A stretch of DNA of 50,298 nt from an uncultured Saprospiraceae bacterium (GTDB lineage: Bacteria > Bacteroidota > Bacteroidia > Chitinophagales > Saprospiraceae). Under the pieces are notes generated by a model that was not told the origin of the DNA, did not search any database, and saw only the letters and a list, made by a program, of their open reading frames with translations. The stretch is taken from NCBI GenBank assembly GCA_938010785.1, contig CALLVC010000352.1, positions 1 through 50,298 on the forward strand, read 5' to 3'. Within the stretch, counting starts at the first letter, position 1; each line of letters begins with the position of its first letter. A program made the translations under genes and the position numbers. Positions 25,902-34,364 of the stretch are shown here, one piece after another.

Positions 25902-26044
25902 TTTATAAAAATGCTTAACATAGTGCTATGTAAACAAAGTTTAAGCTAGTAATTGACCACAAGAACCACGAAGTGGTTAAACAACAATAACCCCGTATGG
26001 AAATTCGGGGCAATGACTGACAAATAAAAAAAGCGTAAGAAAAG

Positions 26045-26139
26045 CAGGTTAAATTGAAATTATTGGACAAATTGAATGTTTCCAATGGATTTTTCTTAAT
26101 CTTTAGCGAAATCCTCCAATAATTTTAATAATTTAACCC
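26045..26139. repeat. Imperfect inverted repeat upstream of the HD-PycTM gene
   Basis: GGTTAAATT (26047-26055) pairs with AATTTAACC (26130-26138), and AAATTATTGGA (26057-26066 region) pairs with TCCAATAATTT (26115-26125 region). Inside, GGATTT and AAATCC can form a third stem. It ends about 50 bases before the HD-PycTM start codon. Confidence 0.6.
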
Positions 26140-26191
26140 TTTATATTTTAGACATACTCTAAGATTAGGATTTTTTGTATAGATATTCTAA

Positions 26192-27418
26192 ATGCAAGTA
26201 GAACAGAAAACCATACTAGAAAGTACTGAAGAATACGCTAGCGTATTCTTTGACCAACATATTTCTGATAAATATACTTATCATAATTTGCAACATACCA
26301 TTAATGTGGTCAATGCTGTAAAGGAAATCTGTGCGCAAGAAAATCTAACAGAAGAAGTTATAGAATCATTGGAGATAGCTGCGTGGTTTCATGATATGGG
26401 GTATGACCAAGGGGCAGAAGGACATGAACAGAGAAGCGCTGAATATGCTACCAAATTTTTGACAGAACAGGGGTTTTCTAAAGATAGAATTCATACGATT
26501 TGTGCTAATATTCTTGCTACTAAATATCCTCAAGTACCAACTACTTTAGCAGAAAAAATCCTTTGTGATGCCGACCTTAATCATCTCGGAAAAGATACTT
26601 ATTGGGATAGGTGTGGAAAAGTTCGTCAAGAATTGGCCTTGGTGAAGGATTTAATCATGGATGAACAGGAGTGGATTGATTTTGAATTGGAATTTATGAA
26701 AAACCATAAATTCCATACAACCGTTGGTCAAACGACCTATGAAAAAAATAAGCTTAAGCATATAAAGCTGTTAATTAAACAAAAAGCTCGGCTTAATCCT
26801 GATAGTTTAAGTTCAGATGAAATAGTAATTCTTGCTAAAAAGACAGAAAAGAAAAAGAAAAAAAATAAGAGCAAAAAGAAAGTAGAAAAAAAAATACCCT
26901 TAGGACGTGGAGTGGAAACTATGTATCGAACAACCTATCGGACACATGTTAATTTAAGCTCCATTGCAGATAATAAGGCAAATATTATGTTGAGTATTAA
27001 TGCTATTATTGTTTCCATTTCTGTTTCTACGCTAGTTCCTAAATTTAGTGATAATCCAAAATTAATTGCTCCAACCTTACTACTCTTACTTGTTTGTTTG
27101 GCTTCCATTGTTTTTGCGACATTATCAACTATGCCTAAAGTAACCGAAGGCGTATTTTCTAGAGAAGATATTCGACAAAAACGCTCCAACCTCTTATTTT
27201 TTGGAAATTTCTATAACATGAAAATGGAGGATTTCCATTGGGGGATGCAGGAAATGATAAAAGATAGCGATTTTCTTTATAGCTCCATGACTAGAGATCT
27301 TTATTTTCTAGGAAAAGTATTAGCAAAGAAATATAGTTATCTTCGAACTTGTTACCGCATTTTTATGTATGGATTGATTCTTTCCGTTATCGCCTTTGCC
27401 TACGTTTTTGCAGCTTAA
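26192..27418 (+). CDS. HD-domain phosphohydrolase fused to a PycTM (DUF5706) membrane effector domain
   Basis: A 408-aa two-part protein. Residues 1-205 are an HD phosphohydrolase domain with H31 and H35 (YHNLQH), the metal-binding H67-D68 (WFHDMGY) and a further Asp at 126 or 128 (LCDADLNHLG). Residues 217-235 are a Lys-rich linker. Residues 240-408 match the PycTM/DUF5706 type: RTTYRTHVNLSSIADNKAN, membrane helices at about 265-283, 293-312 and 388-407, and a central FFGNFYNMKMEDFHW segment. In Pycsar defence PycTM is the membrane effector activated by cyclic CMP or UMP. Here no pyrimidine cyclase gene is present, and HD domains often hydrolyse nucleotides, so the role is open: a stand-alone sensor or effector, or housekeeping. 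It is followed after 20 bases by the DNA glycosylase gene. Confidence 0.87.
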   Translation: MQVEQKTILESTEEYASVFFDQHISDKYTYHNLQHTINVVNAVKEICAQENLTEEVIESLEIAAWFHDMGYDQGAEGHEQRSAEYATKFLTEQGFSKDRIHTICANILATKYPQVPTTLAEKILCDADLNHLGKDTYWDRCGKVRQELALVKDLIMDEQEWIDFELEFMKNHKFHTTVGQTTYEKNKLKHIKLLIKQKARLNPDSLSSDEIVILAKKTEKKKKKNKSKKKVEKKIPLGRGVETMYRTTYRTHVNLSSIADNKANIMLSINAIIVSISVSTLVPKFSDNPKLIAPTLLLLLVCLASIVFATLSTMPKVTEGVFSREDIRQKRSNLLFFGNFYNMKMEDFHWGMQEMIKDSDFLYSSMTRDLYFLGKVLAKKYSYLRTCYRIFMYGLILSVIAFAYVFAA

Positions 27419-27438
27419 TTAATTTTTCTAATAAAAAT

Positions 27439-28062
27439 ATGTCTCAACCTATTGGAAAAAGACTGCTTAAATCTTTTTATATCCGAGAAGATGTGGTCCA
27501 ATTGAGTAAAGAGTTATTAGGAAAAGTGCTCGTTACAAATTTTGATAACCAACTCACTGCTGGTAAAATTGTAGAAACAGAAGCTTATCGGGCCCCCGAT
27601 GATAAAGCTTGTCATGCCTATCAAAATCTCCATACTAAGCGAACTAAAATAATGTTTGAAGAAGGAGGTATAGCTTATGTTTATCTTTGTTATGGCATCC
27701 ATCATTTGTTTAATGTAGTGACGGCTAAAAAAGGAATGGCACACGCTATTTTGATTCGTGCCATAGAACCTTTGGATAATTTAGACCTAATGCTGATTAG
27801 AAGAGGTAAAAGCAAAGTGAATCGACAATTAACGGGCGGTCCAGGCGTTATGAGTAAGGCATTAGGTATAACAACCGATTTTACTGGCGTTACTTTATTA
27901 TCTAAGGAGAGTCCTATTTGGATAGAAGATAGAGGGTTTAAAGTATCAGCCGAAAATATTATCGCTAGCCCGAGAGTCGGAGTGGGCTATGCGGAAGAAT
28001 GCGCGCTTTGGGATTGGCGATTTCGCATCAAAGATTCTAAGTGGACAAGTGCTGCGAAATAG
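27439..28062 (+). CDS. DNA-3-methyladenine glycosylase (AAG/MPG type)
   Basis: A base-excision repair enzyme that removes alkylated purines. The 207 aa contain KLLGKVLV-like N-terminal strands, VETEAY with the catalytic Glu-48 and the intercalating Tyr-50, the AYVYLCYGIHHLFNVV segment at about 75-95, the LTGGPG loop near 135 and the C-terminal SPRVGVGYA. I start at ATG 27439; a longer frame overlaps the end of the HD-PycTM gene and is not typical. The 20-base spacing to that gene suggests co-transcription. Confidence 0.92.
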   Translation: MSQPIGKRLLKSFYIREDVVQLSKELLGKVLVTNFDNQLTAGKIVETEAYRAPDDKACHAYQNLHTKRTKIMFEEGGIAYVYLCYGIHHLFNVVTAKKGMAHAILIRAIEPLDNLDLMLIRRGKSKVNRQLTGGPGVMSKALGITTDFTGVTLLSKESPIWIEDRGFKVSAENIIASPRVGVGYAEECALWDWRFRIKDSKWTSAAK

Positions 28063-28115
28063 TAATAGAAAATCGTAGCTTGAGCAAACTATAGTTTTAA
28101 TACAGCAAATAAATA

Positions 28116-29399
28116 ATGAACCAATTTTTTAAATTTTTAGGATTAATACCTACCCTATTCTTACTTTTTTGTGGAACGTTACAATCCCAAATAGAAGGTA
28201 TTGAATACGATGATGTAATTTATGATGAAAATATTCACGGGGTCAAATTTCATTTAACGGATTTTCCTTTGACGCAGCCGCTTATTGATTTAGGCTCTAA
28301 TGCTACTTTTACTTTGACCTTTGATGATTTACAAGAGGATTTAAGAGATATGTATTACACCATCATTCATTGTGATGCGGATTGGCAACGGTCTGATTTG
28401 ACGACGATGGAATTTTTGGATGGTTTTGAGGAAGAACAATTAGACCAATTTGATTTTTCGGTTAATACTTTAACTGAATTTACGAGCTATCAATTAACCT
28501 TACCGAATGAACGTTTTATTTGGACGAAGTCAGGTAATTATATTTTGGTAGTCTATGGGAACGAAGATGAAATAACGCCATTGTTTACACGACGTTTTAT
28601 GGTTGTTGACCCTTCTGTTCGAATAGCACCAGAAATGGTTCGACCTGCCAATGTTCAGAAAGGTAAATCCCATCAAGAATTGGACTTTGAAGTAATTTTT
28701 GAGGGCATCAATGTGGATAATCCAAAAAAAGAAATACAAGCAACCATTTTACAAAATGGTAGATGGGATAACGCGGTTATGGATTTGCCGCCTCAGTTTA
28801 TTTTTAGAGATAGAGTGGTTTATGATTATCAAGACAAAATTGTTTTCCCTGCGGGTAAAGAATTTCGTTTTATAGACTTGAGAAGTTTTGCTTTTAAAAG
28901 CGAGGGGATTGCAGCAATAGAGGAGTACCAAGATATTTATGAAATCACCCTAATTCCTGAACCTCCAAGAGCTTTTCGCCCTTATTTATTTATCAAAGAT
29001 ATTAATGGGAATTTCACAATTGGAAACAGAGACCAAGACTATGATTTATTAAGAACAGATTATGGATTAGTGTTGTTTTCGATAGAAAAGAATATGCCTT
29101 TTTATGATGCAGATGTTTACCTTTTTGGTAAAATGACCGATTGGAGGATTCAAGAGAAATTTAAATTGGCCTATAGTGAGAAATTGGGTCTTTATGCAGC
29201 GGATGTATTATTAAAGCAAGGCTATTATAACTATAATTATGCCGTCGTTAAAAAAGGAACAAACAAAATTGATTTGATGGAATTAGAAGGAGATTGGTTT
29301 GAAACGGAAAATGAATATACTGTCCTTATTTACTACCGCCCTTTTGGTACTAGATACGACCAATTAGTTGGTGCTATGACTATCAAATCCAACATTTAG
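28116..29399 (+). CDS. Type IX secretion system plug protein (DUF5103)
   Basis: A 427-aa exported protein whose family includes the plug that closes the SprA translocon of the T9SS from the periplasm. The signal peptide spans about 1-25. The mature protein is beta-rich with family markers YTIIHCDADWQRSDL, EFLDGF and SGNYILVVYG in the first 150 residues, RVVYDYQDKIVFPAGKEFRF in the middle, and ADVLLKQGYYNYNYAVV with IYYRPFGTRYDQLVG near the end. With two T9SS cargo proteins in this window it supports an active system. It is 53 bases after the glycosylase and is followed by the palindromic element B. Confidence 0.9.
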   Translation: MNQFFKFLGLIPTLFLLFCGTLQSQIEGIEYDDVIYDENIHGVKFHLTDFPLTQPLIDLGSNATFTLTFDDLQEDLRDMYYTIIHCDADWQRSDLTTMEFLDGFEEEQLDQFDFSVNTLTEFTSYQLTLPNERFIWTKSGNYILVVYGNEDEITPLFTRRFMVVDPSVRIAPEMVRPANVQKGKSHQELDFEVIFEGINVDNPKKEIQATILQNGRWDNAVMDLPPQFIFRDRVVYDYQDKIVFPAGKEFRFIDLRSFAFKSEGIAAIEEYQDIYEITLIPEPPRAFRPYLFIKDINGNFTIGNRDQDYDLLRTDYGLVLFSIEKNMPFYDADVYLFGKMTDWRIQEKFKLAYSEKLGLYAADVLLKQGYYNYNYAVVKKGTNKIDLMELEGDWFETENEYTVLIYYRPFGTRYDQLVGAMTIKSNI

Positions 29400-29402
29400 T
29401 TT

Positions 29403-29542
29403 AAGTTGCGGAGTATGTGAAAACTGGTAGAAAAGCCTTCAGGCTTTCCCGTCAAAGGCCTTTAGGTCTGTTAATCATATTTCCGACCTGAAGGTCGGGC
29501 ACAGGAAAGCCTAAAGGCTTTTCTACCGATTATCCGCAACTT
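29403..29542. repeat. Palindromic element B (four-tetraloop type)
   Basis: Outer arms AAGTTGCGGA (29403-29412) and TCCGCAACTT (29533-29542) enclose ACTGGTAG (29423-29430) and four hairpins. h1 is AAAGCC-TTCA-GGCTTT (29432-29447), h2 AGGCC-TTTA-GGTCT (29456-29469), h3 CCGACC-TGAA-GGTCGG (29483-29498) and h4 AAAGCC-TAAA-GGCTTT (29506-29521). h1 and h4 with their flanks also pair with each other over 24 bases with one mismatch. The same order of tetraloops and the ACTGGTAG flank recur in element C at 50193-50298. Confidence 0.85.
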
Positions 29543-29574
29543 GGATTACCTATATAATTCTTTAAGTACTTCTT

Positions 29575-31392
29575 ATGGTTCGCTTCTGGCGATTATTAAA
29601 ATATGCTAAGAAATATAAAGGCCTCCTCTTTTTGAGTGGCCTTTCTAATGTATTGACTGCACTATTTACTGTCGTAAGCGCACCTGCAATTATTCCTTTC
29701 TTACAGATTTTATTCGGGGTTCAACCTCCTGTTTTAACAACACCTACTTTTTCATGGACTTTAGATGGTCTTAAGAACTATACTAATTTTCAATTGAGTA
29801 GCCTGATAGAACAAGGTGGAAAAGAAACAGCGCTCATTTATGTTTGTGTTGGTATTATTCTGATTTTTTTTCTGAAAAACTTATTTCGATATCTTGCTGC
29901 TTTTTTTATGTCTCCTGTCCGAAACGGAATGGTTAGAGATATTCGACAACAGTTATTTGAAAAAGTAATTGATTTAGATATTGGCTGGTTTTCTGAGCGA
30001 CGGAAAGGAGATTTAATGGCAAGAGTAACGACAGATGTGCAAGAAGTAGAAATCAGTATTTTTAATGTCTTAGTCACCGTTTTTAGAGAACCATTGGTCA
30101 TTATTGGAAGTCTGATTTTCTTACTTTATGTAAGTCCGCAACTCACGCTGTTTGTTTTTGGATTGATGCTCTTTACAGGTATTATTATTGGAGGAATCGG
30201 TAAAACTTTAAAGAAAAAGTCTGCAAAAGTACAAGAACGATTAGGAGATTTAGTAGCAATGTTGGATGAAAACTTGGCAGGATTGAGGGTACTAAAAAGT
30301 TTTAACGCCCAACAATCCCAAGCAGAAAAATTTAAACGAGAAAATGATGATTATAGCAATTTGCTAACTCGATTACTGCGGCGTAGAGATTTATCCTCTC
30401 CTTTATCCGAATTTTTGGGCGTTTCTATGGTGGCGATTTTACTTTGGTACGGTTCTGCCTTAGTATTTACAGGAGAATTGACTGCGGAAACATTCTTAGC
30501 TTTTTTGTTTGCCTTTTTTAATGTGAGTCAGCCAACTAAAGCTTTTTCGAATGCTTTTTATAATATTCAAAAAGGCATGGCTGCCGTTGACCGGATTGAT
30601 GAAATTTTAAATGAAAATTCAGCCATCCAAGAAATAGATAAACCTGAAAAAATTAATATCTTTAGCGAAGAAATTGTTTTTCAAAAAGTCAGTTTTGCGT
30701 ATGCTAATGAAGAACGAAAAGCGGTGAACGATGTTAGTTTATCCATTCCAAAAGGAAAAGTGATTGCGATGGTCGGTAGTTCTGGTTCTGGCAAAACAAC
30801 CTTGATTGATTTACTACTACGATTTTATGATACGACGGATGGACAGATTTTAATTGATGGAATAAATATTAAAAAACTATCATTGAACAATTTGCGTAGT
30901 CTTTTTGGCGTAGTTTCTCAGGAACCAATTTTGTTCAATGATTCTATTTTTAATAATATTACCTTTGGTCTTCCGAATTGCTCCCAAACCGATGTAGAAA
31001 AAGCCGCACAAATTGCCAATGCGCACGATTTTATTCTTTCAACAGAAAACGGATATCATACAAATATTGGCGATGGTGGTAATAAATTAAGTGGTGGACA
31101 GCGACAACGCCTAACTATTGCTCGTGCAATTTTGAGGAATCCACCTATTTTAATTTTAGATGAAGCAACTTCTGCACTAGATTCCGCATCTGAAAAATTA
31201 GTACAGGATGCCTTAGAAAAAATCATGCAAAATCGGACAACGATTATTATTGCGCATAGACTTTCTACCATTCAACATGCTGATGAAATTGTGGTTTTGA
31301 AAGATGGTGAAGTAATTGAAAAAGGAAATCATCAAAGCTTATTGGATTTAGCAGGGGAATATCGAAAATTTGTGCAATTTCAAGTAGTTTAA
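29575..31392 (+). CDS. MsbA-like ABC exporter (fused permease and ATPase)
   Basis: A 605-aa type IV ABC half-transporter that works as a homodimer in the inner membrane, probably exporting lipid or another hydrophobic substrate. About 1-320 is the six-helix transmembrane domain. The ATPase domain (about 350-600) has Walker A GSSGSGKTT, a Q-loop (GVVSQEP), the signature LSGGQRQR, Walker B ILILDEATSALD and the H-loop IAHRLST. Substrate identity cannot be read from sequence; lipid A transport (MsbA) is the usual guess. The ATG at 29575 lies 33 bases after element B. The stop is followed by the repeat region at 31391-31510. Confidence 0.93.
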   Translation: MVRFWRLLKYAKKYKGLLFLSGLSNVLTALFTVVSAPAIIPFLQILFGVQPPVLTTPTFSWTLDGLKNYTNFQLSSLIEQGGKETALIYVCVGIILIFFLKNLFRYLAAFFMSPVRNGMVRDIRQQLFEKVIDLDIGWFSERRKGDLMARVTTDVQEVEISIFNVLVTVFREPLVIIGSLIFLLYVSPQLTLFVFGLMLFTGIIIGGIGKTLKKKSAKVQERLGDLVAMLDENLAGLRVLKSFNAQQSQAEKFKRENDDYSNLLTRLLRRRDLSSPLSEFLGVSMVAILLWYGSALVFTGELTAETFLAFLFAFFNVSQPTKAFSNAFYNIQKGMAAVDRIDEILNENSAIQEIDKPEKINIFSEEIVFQKVSFAYANEERKAVNDVSLSIPKGKVIAMVGSSGSGKTTLIDLLLRFYDTTDGQILIDGINIKKLSLNNLRSLFGVVSQEPILFNDSIFNNITFGLPNCSQTDVEKAAQIANAHDFILSTENGYHTNIGDGGNKLSGGQRQRLTIARAILRNPPILILDEATSALDSASEKLVQDALEKIMQNRTTIIIAHRLSTIQHADEIVVLKDGEVIEKGNHQSLLDLAGEYRKFVQFQVV

Positions 31393-31394
31393 AA

Positions 31395-31508
31395 AGTAGG
31401 CGGATAGGAGGAAAGGCTGAGGGGCGGAAAGGCGAATAGGTTCGATAATACATACCTTTTCGCCTCTCAGCCTCTCAGCCTCTCAGCCCTTCGGCCTTTC
31501 AACCTATC
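31395..31508. repeat. Inverted and tandem repeat upstream of the T9SS cargo gene
   Basis: CCTCTCAG is repeated three times without gaps at 31463-31486. The region also forms a large imperfect inverted repeat: GATAGG near 31403 with CCTATC at 31503-31508, and GGCTGAGGGGCG near 31415 with CGCCTCTCAGCC. It is G+C-richer than its surroundings and sits in the leader of the gene at 31514. Confidence 0.7.
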
Positions 31509-31513
31509 ATTAT

Positions 31514-32638
31514 ATGCAACGACTGATACCCATTTTAGCTTTTTTATTAACTACGATTTCTCTAATCGGCCAACCAGTGATTACCTCAGAGGTATTGCCT
31601 AGGGTTGGGGATACGATTTTGATGGCGAGTGATAATTTGCCAGAAAGTGTAGCAATTTTGGGCTCGGGAGAAAATCAGTCTTGGGATATGATGAGCTTGC
31701 AATCTGCTTTTACGCAAAAGGTGGCTATTACAAAAACACAAAAAGGGCGCTATAAAACACCATTTGCTGAAACTGGAGTTTTAATGCAAGAAATAAATGG
31801 GGTACAGAGTTATTTTAAAAATGATGGACATAGTTTATCGCTACTAGGTACCGTAGGCTTAGACCCAATGAATATTGGTGTACAAACAACCACCTATTAT
31901 AACGAACCGATGGAAACGGTGCATTTTCCATTGAAATATGGTGCCGAAAAGAAAATTGAAGGGATCTTTTCTTTTAAAGTAGCGGTAGAAGATTTGCCGA
32001 AAGATGTTTTATATACTTTGCCGATTACACCAGATTCTGTTAGATATAGATGTTTGCTGATACAAAATAAAGTAATTGATGGTTGGGGAACCTTAGCTTT
32101 GCCTGATAACACCTATGATGTGTTGAGGGAAAAGGTGATTGAAGAAAGGACTTATCGAGTAGATATAAAAGTAGGTAACTTACCTTGGCAGGATATTACA
32201 GAAGGGGTAGATGACCCTAAAATTCAAAACAAACAAGTTAATCAATCCTTCCATTTTTATAGTAATGAAACAACCTCTAAAGTGGCGGTCGCCTATATGA
32301 AGCTAAATGGGGTGAATCCAGAAATGGTTTATTATACAGTCACTGACCCTTCTTCTACGATGCGGACCTCTAATGGACGTCCTGATATTTATGCTTATCC
32401 AAACCCTGCGATAAACGATGTGCGATTTGAATTTTCTAACTTAAAACCTTCTGAGTATTCCTTGAAAATTTATAACATTTTAGGTGTCGTAGTGATGCAA
32501 GAAAACCATAACCTTAATGGTTTTAAGACGGTTAAATTGGATGTCTCCAAATTGCGTAAAGGAACTTATTTGTATAGTTTGTCTGATGCTAAAGGAAAGA
32601 CAGTAGCTACTCGTCGATTGATGGTTATCCGCCCTTAG
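31514..32638 (+). CDS. Secreted protein with a T9SS C-terminal sorting domain
   Basis: A 374-aa exported protein of unknown function. The signal peptide spans about 1-19 (cut after IGQ). A beta-rich body follows, then a type A T9SS sorting domain in the last ~80 residues: IYAYPNPAINDVRFEF, LKIYNILGVVVM and LRKGTYLYSLSD, and a basic end. The gene overlaps the convergent nucleosidase-like gene by 14 bases (32625-32638). Its leader carries the repeat at 31395-31508. Confidence 0.85.
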   Translation: MQRLIPILAFLLTTISLIGQPVITSEVLPRVGDTILMASDNLPESVAILGSGENQSWDMMSLQSAFTQKVAITKTQKGRYKTPFAETGVLMQEINGVQSYFKNDGHSLSLLGTVGLDPMNIGVQTTTYYNEPMETVHFPLKYGAEKKIEGIFSFKVAVEDLPKDVLYTLPITPDSVRYRCLLIQNKVIDGWGTLALPDNTYDVLREKVIEERTYRVDIKVGNLPWQDITEGVDDPKIQNKQVNQSFHFYSNETTSKVAVAYMKLNGVNPEMVYYTVTDPSSTMRTSNGRPDIYAYPNPAINDVRFEFSNLKPSEYSLKIYNILGVVVMQENHNLNGFKTVKLDVSKLRKGTYLYSLSDAKGKTVATRRLMVIRP

Positions 32639-34331
32639 TTTTTGACTTTAAAATCCGATTTAATATCTTTTCTGTAATTAAGTAGGTTGGCTTTACCCCA
32701 TCCATACCCAAACTTCCTGAGGCTAGTGTTTTTCCCGTTTCTAAGGGATTATCTGAAGCGTAATAGGCATAACGAAGGACCACATCGGAGTTAATACTTT
32801 TCCGAATTTTTGATGCTGCTTGTATCGCTTTTTGATAATTAGCTCCTTCCATTTCTAATCCTATAGCTTGCCAAGACGATTTTAGAAAATAACGAAAAAC
32901 ATCTCTGTTTTGCAACGAAGTGCCTAAAACTGTAATCATTGGACCTCCTAGAACACTCAAACCGTTTCCTTCAAATTCTTTCACCGTGAAATCATTTTCA
33001 AAAGGATAATTATCCGAAATGCCTTCGAAGACATGCGCATTGGGTATCATGATGTCTCCTTTGCCTCCTTTTAAAATCCCAGCTTTACCCATGATGGAAA
33101 TAGAAACGACATTGATATTTATTTTTTTGTCTTCAAAATCATAAGGTTTGAGCAATTCATCCATGGTTTCATAGGCTTGCTCTCCAAAGGCATAATCCAT
33201 TACGATAATAACGGGTTGCTCTTTTTTGATATAAGCAGCATTCATTTTTATTTCAGGAGGTAAACTAGCCGCTTTTATTTTTTTAGTATCAAAAATTTGT
33301 ACAGAAATATTAGTCCCACTAGTATCATCCAATTGGTACATGCCATTTTTTAACGCAAATTGTTCTACTTTTTTTCGTAAAGATTCTCCTTTAGCTGCAC
33401 TTAAAGTTCTGGCTAGTTGTTCTAGAGAAGTTGCTTTTTTATGTCCATTTAATGCAGCAAAACTATAAAGTGAATTCATGACACTATGCAAATTGGCACT
33501 AATGATATGAATTGGACGGTCTAATAATTTTTCTTTTTGTAAAAATTGTTTGATGTTTTGTGCCCATAGTTCTCCATGAATATGGTGGCCAATTTTTTCT
33601 CTTAAGGAAGAAGAAAAAGAAATTTCTCTATCATTTTTTTCAAATTCCTCTTGCATGGATAATCGACCTAGCCAATAAGTAATGTGGAAAATACTATTGA
33701 CTTTAGGGCTTTTAGAAAATCGTTCGCAAGCATCTAGCGTATCGTTATAGGTTCGTCCCAGTAAGGTACTTAAGTAAGTGTAAGCAACTTCTTTATTAAA
33801 CCCTTCTTCTTTTTCTTCCTCTTTTAAAACAATTTCCTCTAGTCGCAGCCATTCTCGTTTTTTCTCCCCTCGGTGATTCAAACTATTATGTCTAATCTTT
33901 TCTGCTTCGATGTACATGAACGTCAGGTGCGTTAGAATATCGTAGATGTCACTTCTTCCTCTGGTCATTTCTACGAACATTTGTTCTTCATCAATTCTAT
34001 AGCAGTTTCTTCTTCGCTTGGCTGGTATAATTGGCGAAAAACTAGAATTTTCGAATCCTTCTCGAGAAATTAATCGAATATATTGACACTCTTCGATTCC
34101 TTGAGGTAATCGTTCGAAGATATATAGTAAGCCATCTAATTCTACTTGCTCTGGGTCGTTAATAGAACCATATATTTCTGGTTGTAAAGCCTGTAATGCC
34201 TCAATCATTGCTTCTCCAGAAACACCTAAAGGTTTATAACTTCCTCGAATAAAGAGATGCCGCATAGCAATGTATAATCTTTGAATAGCTTCTCTCGATT
34301 CTTGCGCTCTTGTTCGTTTTAGTTGTTGCAT
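32625..34331 (-). CDS. Conserved protein with a nucleoside phosphorylase-like C-terminus
   Basis: A 568-aa cytoplasmic protein not tied to a named function here. About 1-270 is a helical domain rich in charged residues, including MRHLFIRGSYKP near the start. The C-terminal ~200 residues show features of the PNP/UDP phosphorylase and nucleosidase fold: SISIMGKAGI, GGPMITVLGTS, and GLEMEGANYQKAI, which resembles the ribose-binding MEGA motif, followed by YYASDNP. A nucleosidase or phosphorylase activity is therefore plausible but unproven. I start at ATG 34331 (MQQLKRTR), because the longer frame needs a TTG. A 54-aa membrane protein gene ends 33 bases upstream. The end overlaps the T9SS cargo gene by 14 bases. 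Confidence 0.72.
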   Translation of the reverse strand: MQQLKRTRAQESREAIQRLYIAMRHLFIRGSYKPLGVSGEAMIEALQALQPEIYGSINDPEQVELDGLLYIFERLPQGIEECQYIRLISREGFENSSFSPIIPAKRRRNCYRIDEEQMFVEMTRGRSDIYDILTHLTFMYIEAEKIRHNSLNHRGEKKREWLRLEEIVLKEEEKEEGFNKEVAYTYLSTLLGRTYNDTLDACERFSKSPKVNSIFHITYWLGRLSMQEEFEKNDREISFSSSLREKIGHHIHGELWAQNIKQFLQKEKLLDRPIHIISANLHSVMNSLYSFAALNGHKKATSLEQLARTLSAAKGESLRKKVEQFALKNGMYQLDDTSGTNISVQIFDTKKIKAASLPPEIKMNAAYIKKEQPVIIVMDYAFGEQAYETMDELLKPYDFEDKKININVVSISIMGKAGILKGGKGDIMIPNAHVFEGISDNYPFENDFTVKEFEGNGLSVLGGPMITVLGTSLQNRDVFRYFLKSSWQAIGLEMEGANYQKAIQAASKIRKSINSDVVLRYAYYASDNPLETGKTLASGSLGMDGVKPTYLITEKILNRILKSKTKGG

Positions 34332-34364
34332 AAATACCAATTAAGCGTTCAACGTTTGTTTAGA

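Larger units (their letters stand above)
25643..26191. other. 549-base intergenic palindrome cluster
   Basis: No gene is present. The region contains tandem copies of TTTTCTTATAAAAAT (25665-25679 and 25686-25700), the nested element at 25683-25901, small hairpins AACCAC/GTGGTT (25964-25978) and CCCCG/CGGGG (25991-26010), and the inverted repeat at 26045-26139. This is the most structured non-coding stretch of the window. Confidence 0.8.

Noticed and set aside
25640-26190. CRISPR array
   Set aside because: The repeats here are inverted pairs, not regularly spaced direct repeats with unique spacers.
26192-27418. A complete Pycsar defence system
   Set aside because: Only the PycTM effector part is present; no cyclase gene lies in the 25 kb on either side, so calling a full system is not supported.
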